DNA from: Pseudoips prasinana
Lineage: Eukaryota; Arthropoda; Insecta; Lepidoptera; Nolidae
DNA length: 64,000 nucleotides
Reading direction: 5' to 3'
Assembly: GCA_951640165.1 (NCBI GenBank)
Contig: OX621242.1
Coordinates: 14,129,501 to 14,193,500 of the forward strand
The notes beneath the pieces were generated by a model. That model worked only from the letters and a program-made list of their open reading frames with translations, did not search any database and was not told the DNA's origin. A program made the position numbers and the translations under genes. Of this stretch, positions 58,541 through 64,000 are shown piece by piece (the stretch's first letter is position 1; every line of letters starts with the position of its first letter).

Positions 58541-59085
58541 CAAAACAGTCCTCACTCGCCCTTACCCTATTTCTAAAGTAGTGTAGATTACTACTGAACA
58601 TTTATAGCTCACATGCCACCAGAGGATAGTATATCCTTCACTGTTCATCCAACGTGACGTCCAATATCCTCCAGAGTTCAGCCCCTCGTATTTTACATCC
58701 CCAAGGACAAGAACATCAAAGTTGAAACTAACGCAAAAACTCGTTACCAAAACTTTCAAAACAACCTAAGCTTAATCAATTTTTTATACTGATCCCTGGT
58801 GAAAGAAAACAGGGGGATTAATTTAGCAGTCATGCTGTGAAGTGATGTTTAAAATGAGGTCTCACAGAAAATAGTAGCTTGATAATTTTAATTTTTAGTT
58901 CACATTCAACTAAAGTTTGAAAAGACTAAGCCATTACTACTTTGAACTATTCTTAGTGACGGGATCAATAGACAATAACAACTTAACTAAGGTGCCGTAT
59001 GAAACAATATAGAGCATAGTTACGAAATGAGATAGTACTTGGTAAATTACCTTATAATAGGCATGGATTATTTTAAATTTGAACA
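58541..59085. other. Intergenic spacer
   Basis: The 65-codon minus frame at 58562-58759 is not recognised. Confidence 0.45.
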
Positions 59086-59223
59086 TTGTTAATAAATATT
59101 AATTAGAAGGTAAATGTCAACTCATTTTCCACATAAAATTGAAAACACTTGTAAATAAGTATGTTTTCAATGTTATGTGGAAAATGAGTTGACATTTATA
59201 TTTTAATTAATATTTATTAACAA
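59086..59223. repeat. 138-bp foldback element
   Basis: Arms of about 65 bp: TTGTTAATAAATATTAATTA inward to GTCAACTCATTTTCCACATA and TTGAAAACA, paired with the complement that ends TATTTATTAACAA. Only a few mismatches and small indels. There is almost no loop, so the element is one large hairpin. Confidence 0.9.
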
Positions 59224-60011
59224 GCATATTAGTCTGTAACATCTATATTTAGCTTTCAGGGATGCTACATGGATTACTGATTACCGAAAGAGACCGTACA
59301 TTAATCGTTCAACGAAATACCCTTATAAATATATTTAATTAGTAGTAAATTAATGACTTTGATCAAGCATTTTTTCTATCAAAGCGTGTTTATGTACTTG
59401 CTTTGAATACTAAATCATCGTCGAGCGTTATTTATTAGAATACTTTCTCTTTTAAATATAATTTCTTCAAAGCGCCTCAGTCGAATTCACATCACGCTTA
59501 TGACACCACCAAATATTTACCGGACTTAATATGTGAGGATGATATTACGCAATTTTTCTTTTCGAAGGTGCATTCAACTTGCTCTGGACAATTAAGGTTT
59601 TTTTTTCTAAACATAGGCATTCTAATTTTCATTCAACTTCAACTGCATGAAGATGAGTCATACTATATGAAGATTTACTGGACCGATTCCATTTTAACCT
59701 ATGTCAAATTTTCAGTTGTACTTTTTTGTCGAGCCATCGACTTTTGTGTAACAAACAGACACGCCGAAATAACTTCCAAAATGGATGGATTTTCAGGTTT
59801 ATTGTTTATTTTCAGCATTAACAAATTAACAAGTTGCGTTTTAACTCAATAGAGCCAAGATTATTATGTTTATGTACTAGTGTCTAGCAAATAAGATACT
59901 AGAATAAGTCCACTTCTTACATGAGTTGTTAATGCATTTCATTACTTAACTGTTTAGTTAGTCAGCAAAACTTAACTCGCTTGATACTAGACAACTCATT
60001 TTAGATACCAA
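59224..60011. other. Intergenic spacer
   Basis: The 94-codon frame at 59568-59852 is not recognised. Nothing else is seen. Confidence 0.45.
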
Positions 60012-60194
60012 TCCTACTAATATTACAAATGCGAATGTTTATGAGTATGCATGTAACGATATTTGGTACTCTTTCACGGAAAATCTACTGAACGTATTTT
60101 GATGTAACTTGGTAGTAATATAGATTATATATGCGATTAATAAGCTATAATTTAGAAACGTTTAAAGGGAGTAAAATCGGAAGGCACAGCTAGT
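60012..60194 (+). mobile_element. Short Helitron-like element (TCCTACTAATATT type)
   Basis: Starts TCCTACTAATATTACAAATG after an A and ends GGCACAGCTAGT. It is about 183 bp, non-coding, of the same family as 44040-44210. The 3' flank is C. Confidence 0.6.
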
Positions 60195-61132
60195 CATATA
60201 TAAGTAAGAAAACCATATGTGCTGTGTTTGGATAACTATGAATTATAATTTTTATCCGTTTTTTTTATTTTATAGTCCTTTTAAAAAACAAAGAGCATAT
60301 AAACCATAAAAGCAAAATAAACGGGTACTTATTCGACTCAACCTTAATACACATAAGTTCTACGGTAAAGCATAAAATATGCGTTTTTCTATCAAGGGTA
60401 GAAGTGGTCGGATTGACGTCGGAATTTCTTGGGTAAAGAAATAAATTCAATAAACAACCTTTTGATCAAGGCAACTGGGGCTTTGGGTGCATTGGAAAAA
60501 GCTTTTCAGTGATAAAAACAAACCCGAGATAGCGAGACACTTTTATCAAGTCTTTGTTTCGAGCGTGCTGCATATACATATACAGTAATAGTGATTTATA
60601 GCAAAACTGACGAACTTCAAAACATGGCATAATATGTCATATAATTGTACGGGTAGATAGATAGAAAATTAAACAGGTATTTTAAATTAGTTCTTAATTT
60701 GAGTAAACAGAAGATTACAATAATTCCTTACACATTTTTTTTGTTTTATCTACAGGAACGGTTTTTATGACTTCACTGTAATATGTCGACATATTTTAGA
60801 GTCTAGCGAATTGTTTTGTGGGTCATATATAATGAACAGTTTTCGCAGTGGAAGCAAAATAACAGAGCAAATAATGACCAAGGCAAATTCATCATACCTT
60901 TGGTAATAACTATAATCTCTAATTTGTTTGCAAAAAAAATACAACCCAAGTATCCTACTTATATGGTAAGTGCGCACTTGTTTATGCACTGTATACAAAT
61001 ACTAAATTTAAAATTACGAGACAAGCCTCCACATTTCTCATAATATTGTATTCTACGTTCCCTTTCTTTTGATACCAATATTGAGAGAGTCTTGAAAAAT
61101 AATGTAAATCGCCATATATAACACTGCGAGGC
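60195..61132. other. Intergenic spacer
   Basis: Overlapping short frames on both strands (60765-61147) look like chance. No feature is recognised. Confidence 0.45.
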
Positions 61133-61167
61133 AAAACTGCGAGGCACAGCTTGTGCCTCGCAGTTTT
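61133..61167. repeat. Perfect 16-bp-arm palindrome of Helitron-like ends
   Basis: AAAACTGCGAGGCACA, GCT, then its exact complement. The right half is the start of the Helitron-like element on the minus strand; the left half looks like a mirrored copy of that end. Confidence 0.85.
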
Positions 61168-61310
61168 AACCGCGTTAAACTTTAAGAATTATAGCCTATG
61201 TGTTAATCCAGGGTGTTAGCTAACTCCATACCAAATTTTATTAAAATCACTCCAGCCGTTTAGACGTGTAGAAGTAACAAACATACACACTTTCGCATTT
61301 GCACCATTCA
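61148..61310 (-). mobile_element. Helitron-like element, damaged ends
   Basis: From TGTGCCTCGCAGTTTTAACC through TTATAGCCTATGTGTTAAT and AGAAGTAACAAACATACACA to CTTTCGCATTTGCA. The body matches 44040-44210 and 60012-60194 (reverse). The CTAGT terminus is altered to the palindrome above. Confidence 0.5.
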
Positions 61311-61452
61311 ATTCAATTCAAACAATTTATTTCGGATAAATATCCATATAATGTTAGTATAACTTAGCCTAATGTTAGTATTAATTATATTAAGGGACTC
61401 TTACTCACCTGTGTAAAAGGGAAGAGCCCCACCGGTCTGAAAACACATTCAG

Positions 61453-61648
61453 GATGCCATTGGAGGAGAAGCGCAAGCGCTCCATCATGAAAGCGCAGCG
61501 CCTCCGCATGATCGCGGCCAACCCGTCGACGCACGACTCGCTACACCGCCACGGCAACCCCAAGAGCACCCTGAATACGTTATTGTACTGTACGCGCAGG
61601 TTGCTGTATGCCCGCTGGGTATACTTGGTCCACAGACTGCACGTGTAA
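61453..61648 (+). pseudogene. GC-rich gene-like fragment, origin unknown
   Basis: A frame beginning at ATG 61454, directly after an acceptor-like ATTCAG, encodes MPLEEKRKRSIMKAQRLRMI followed by about 20 more basic and polar residues to KSTL, then loses its character. Of the first 40 codons, 37 end in G or C and none in T, utterly unlike the neighbouring DNA and the LRR gene. That pattern is what a conserved coding exon would show. I do not recognise the protein. No GT donor follows the GC-rich part at about 61573, so it may be a captured or copied exon piece rather than a live exon. The frame stops at 61648. Confidence 0.4.
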
Positions 61649-61751
61649 AACGACTGGCAGAAGACCTTAAAGAAATTAGTGTGATAATATAATTTAAATT
61701 ACCATAGCATATAGTATTTTTTAAGCCCTTTCTTTTCATACATATATTGAC

Positions 61752-62011
61752 GGTCACCATAGCCTAGTTGGTAGTACTCCTGCCTACGAAGCTGGTGGTC
61801 CTGGGTTCGAATCCCGGTAAGTGCAAATATTTGTGTGATGAGCACGAATATTTGTTTCTGAGTCATGGATGTTTTCTATGTATTTAAGTATTTATCTATC
61901 TATATAAGTATGTATATCGTCGCCTGGTACCAATAGTACAAGCTTTGCTTACTTTGGGGCTAGGATGATCTGTGTGACATTGTCCCCAGATATTATTATT
62001 ATTATTATTAT
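61752..62011 (+). mobile_element. tRNA-derived SINE, family alpha
   Basis: Head GGTCACCATAGCCTAGTTGG, B box GGTTCGAATCC, body nearly identical to 41901-42148, ending in about six ATT units. Confidence 0.85.
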
Positions 62012-62139
62012 GAGAGAGATGTGTAAAAATATATTAACTGCCATTTGGTGACGGCAGACATCTTGGTCTGTTTTTCATCAAAGATAGCAAAGATAACTCC
62101 CCACTAATGGGTCAAAGTGTATATTTTTACGTTCTTTCT

Positions 62140-62290
62140 TTCATCATAGTAGCCGAAAGACGTCTACTGTGGGACAAAGGTCCTCCAGTGGTTCTCGGCG
62201 TCCCGCTCAAAATTGTCGGTCCATCTTGTAGGGGTCCTGCCCATGCCGCTTCTTCCGTGGTCGCCACTTCTCGAGTGCACAATAACATAA
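62140..62290 (+). repeat. Degenerate RTE-associated repeat
   Basis: GTCTACTGTGGGACAAAGGT, GTCGGTCCATCTTGTAGG and GGTCGCCACTTCTCGAGTGC follow the same order as in other copies in the window. The frames on both strands here belong to the repeat. Confidence 0.5.
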
Positions 62291-62715
62291 TATTTGTAAT
62301 TTTACCACAATTTAAATACCATGGCATCCATAGCAAAAAATCCTAAATCCAATTATAAAATGTTTATAAAGCGATGAAAAATTTCACTTCGTAATTTCTT
62401 GTTCAAATTGTTTTGTGCTTTCTGAAACTTATATTTAGAGTTTTAATTTAATTTTTTTTTGAAAACTTTTGGAACTTTTTCCAATAAACCTTTAAAATCA
62501 GTCTGGAAAATGAATGAAATATTAATAGGTACCTAATGGTAGGGCAGAGTTGGCGAGAAATACATTCAATTATATTACATAATGTAAACCATTTATCGAT
62601 TCGCGTTATGTTAAAGATATTTCTTTTAAAAAGTTGACGCCCAATGCGGGCGTTCTCGTTTTAATGTAAATAAAAATATTAAATGCATATTATTAAATGG
62701 CTTATGTTTAGTTTA

Positions 62716-62984
62716 TCTATATATAAAAAAAATCAATGCCACTTTTCGTTGTAATGTTATAACTCAACAACGCCTGTACCGATTTGCTAATTTTGGTCTT
62801 GAATTATTCGTGGAAGTCCAGGGAAGGTTTGTACGTAGAGAAAATTAAAAAAAAAGTCTTGAAAAACTGTAAATACATCTTTTAGCAGTTTAAAATATTT
62901 TTTATGTGTGAATAAATGAATTTAATAATCATTTTTTTTATTACTATGCTCTATACGTAGCGAAGCACGTACCGGGCCGCTAGT
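62716..62984 (+). mobile_element. Non-autonomous Helitron
   Basis: Starts TCTATATATA after A (62715) and ends GGGCCGCTAGT before T (62985), a clean A/T insertion. It includes ACTCAACAACGCCTGTACCG and TTTTGGTCTTGAATTATTCG, well known from lepidopteran Helitrons, and a short hairpin (TACGT...ACGTA) about 13 bp before the end. It is 269 bp and non-coding. Confidence 0.8.
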
Positions 62985-63404
62985 TTAAGTATGTACCTAA
63001 ATGCAATAAAAGTTTTGGATTTTGATTTTTATTCTACAAAATTTCTATCAAACATAAACATTCCCAGAGCAAAACTTTACAACCAACCTTAAGAAATAGT
63101 TAATTGAAAAAGTTTTTACACGATTAATGACTTGCTCTCATTAAATAAATTGTAATGTGTTGTGTTGTGTGTGTATTGTTTGAAATGATTGTGTCATTAT
63201 AACTTAAAGTTATACATTAGTAATCGTTGGATGATATTAGTAATAACAATTTGAATCCATAATTTAGTAAATCAATATAAATAAAAAATATAAGGTATTT
63301 TTAAGGAAATTTGTGAACCGATATATCGGTAATAAAGTATATCGGCTCATCATGTTGTATGATATAACTAAGGTATATTATAATAAATATCATCTATATT
63401 GCGT
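62985..63404. other. Intergenic spacer
   Basis: AATAAAAGTTTTGGATTTTG just after the Helitron resembles a LINE tail. Nothing else is seen. Confidence 0.4.
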
Positions 63405-63630
63405 TAACCTCGCAGTAAATATCCCGGATGGGCCAAATTGTGTTATTGAGAATATACTGACAAAAAAATTCTCAGTAGTAACACATAGCTAGCAAATTTG
63501 CATTTTTAATTCTCCACATCACCACGCAGCAAGCACGTATAGGTGTCGGTCCTGCACCTGACCTCTCTCCAATCGTGTTGGTAAGCCCAATTAGTACCGC
63601 GCAGATGACATATCTCTATTGAGACCATAC
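63405..63630 (+). mobile_element. tRNA-derived SINE, family gamma (degraded)
   Basis: Keeps CCTCGCAGTAAATATCCCGG, ATTCTCAGTAGTAACA, GGTCCTGCACCTGACCTCTC and CATATCTCTATTGAGA in the order seen at 5791-6161. The head is lost. Confidence 0.5.
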
Positions 63631-64000
63631 TAGCTAAGATTTGATCAGAAGGAGATTATCCTTAAATACGGCTCTACAATAAGACCGTAAGGAAAGTCTT
63701 TTATATCTAAGTCTCTTAGTTTTTAAATAATAACAATCTGAATCAAGTCTAAGTGAATGTCTAAGCTACAAAAATGCGCGTACATTTTACAAAAAAAATC
63801 TTTTAGCATTTGTCCCACCATTCAACTCATTTCAATTTAACACTAGAATTAAGTTAGGGTGCTATTTTGCGTGAGCGATGATGTCATTAGCGCACACAAT
63901 AAATTATTGAAGCTATTATACGAGAAAACAACAGTAATTTATGCCTACGTTTGAGCAAATACAACAGCCAAATATACCAGCATTAGTAAGGTATGTTTTG
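63631..64000. other. Intergenic spacer
   Basis: Nothing recognised. Confidence 0.45.

Noticed and set aside
59568..59852. 94-codon open frame with a hydrophobic segment
   Set aside because: No signal, motif or codon bias to support it; treated as chance.

Overview
The window looks like A+T-rich animal nuclear DNA, most likely from a moth or butterfly. No prokaryotic gene organisation is visible. The single well-supported host gene has GT-AG introns. Most of the rest is made of repeats of kinds typical of Lepidoptera: tRNA-derived SINEs, RTE, CR1/jockey-like and R1-like LINE fragments, short Helitron-like elements and foldback MITEs. The species cannot be fixed from the sequence alone.

Layout. 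1-7.1 kb: repeat-rich spacer with Helitron-like copies, three SINE families and perfect hairpins. 7.1-10.5 kb: a broken non-LTR retrotransposon with an open ORF1 and an ORF2 that lost most of its endonuclease and carries a reading-frame break in the reverse transcriptase. 10.5-17.5 kb: spacer with several LINE 3' ends. 17.6-23.8 kb: a four-exon gene for a 1379-residue type I membrane protein with about 40 leucine-rich repeats, an LRR C-cap, one fibronectin type III domain, a membrane helix and a 53-residue tail (chaoptin/artichoke-like). 24-27 kb: plain spacer. 27-34.4 kb: duplicated and rearranged repeats, including a 1.16 kb near-identical tandem duplication that carries an R1-like reverse transcriptase relic. 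34.9-49.9 kb: nested MITEs, SINEs and LINEs. 49.36-49.51 kb: a GC-rich promoter-like island. 50-52.6 kb: plain spacer. 52.6-56.6 kb: LINE fragments, ending in an R1-like C-terminus with an open frame. 56.6-64 kb: spacer, a 138-bp foldback, Helitron-like ends, a short GC-rich gene-like fragment at 61.45 kb and more SINEs.

The LRR gene is the only locus I would call a functional host gene. It probably acts at the cell surface in adhesion or recognition. One MITE lies in its second intron, and upstream ATGs overlap its start. The other reading frames are transposon proteins or chance ORFs. I did not find a convincing new multi-gene system. The strongest unexplained signals are the perfect foldbacks, the nested and tandem rearrangements, the isolated GC-rich coding-like fragment beside a Helitron-like end, and the promoter-like island with no visible gene.
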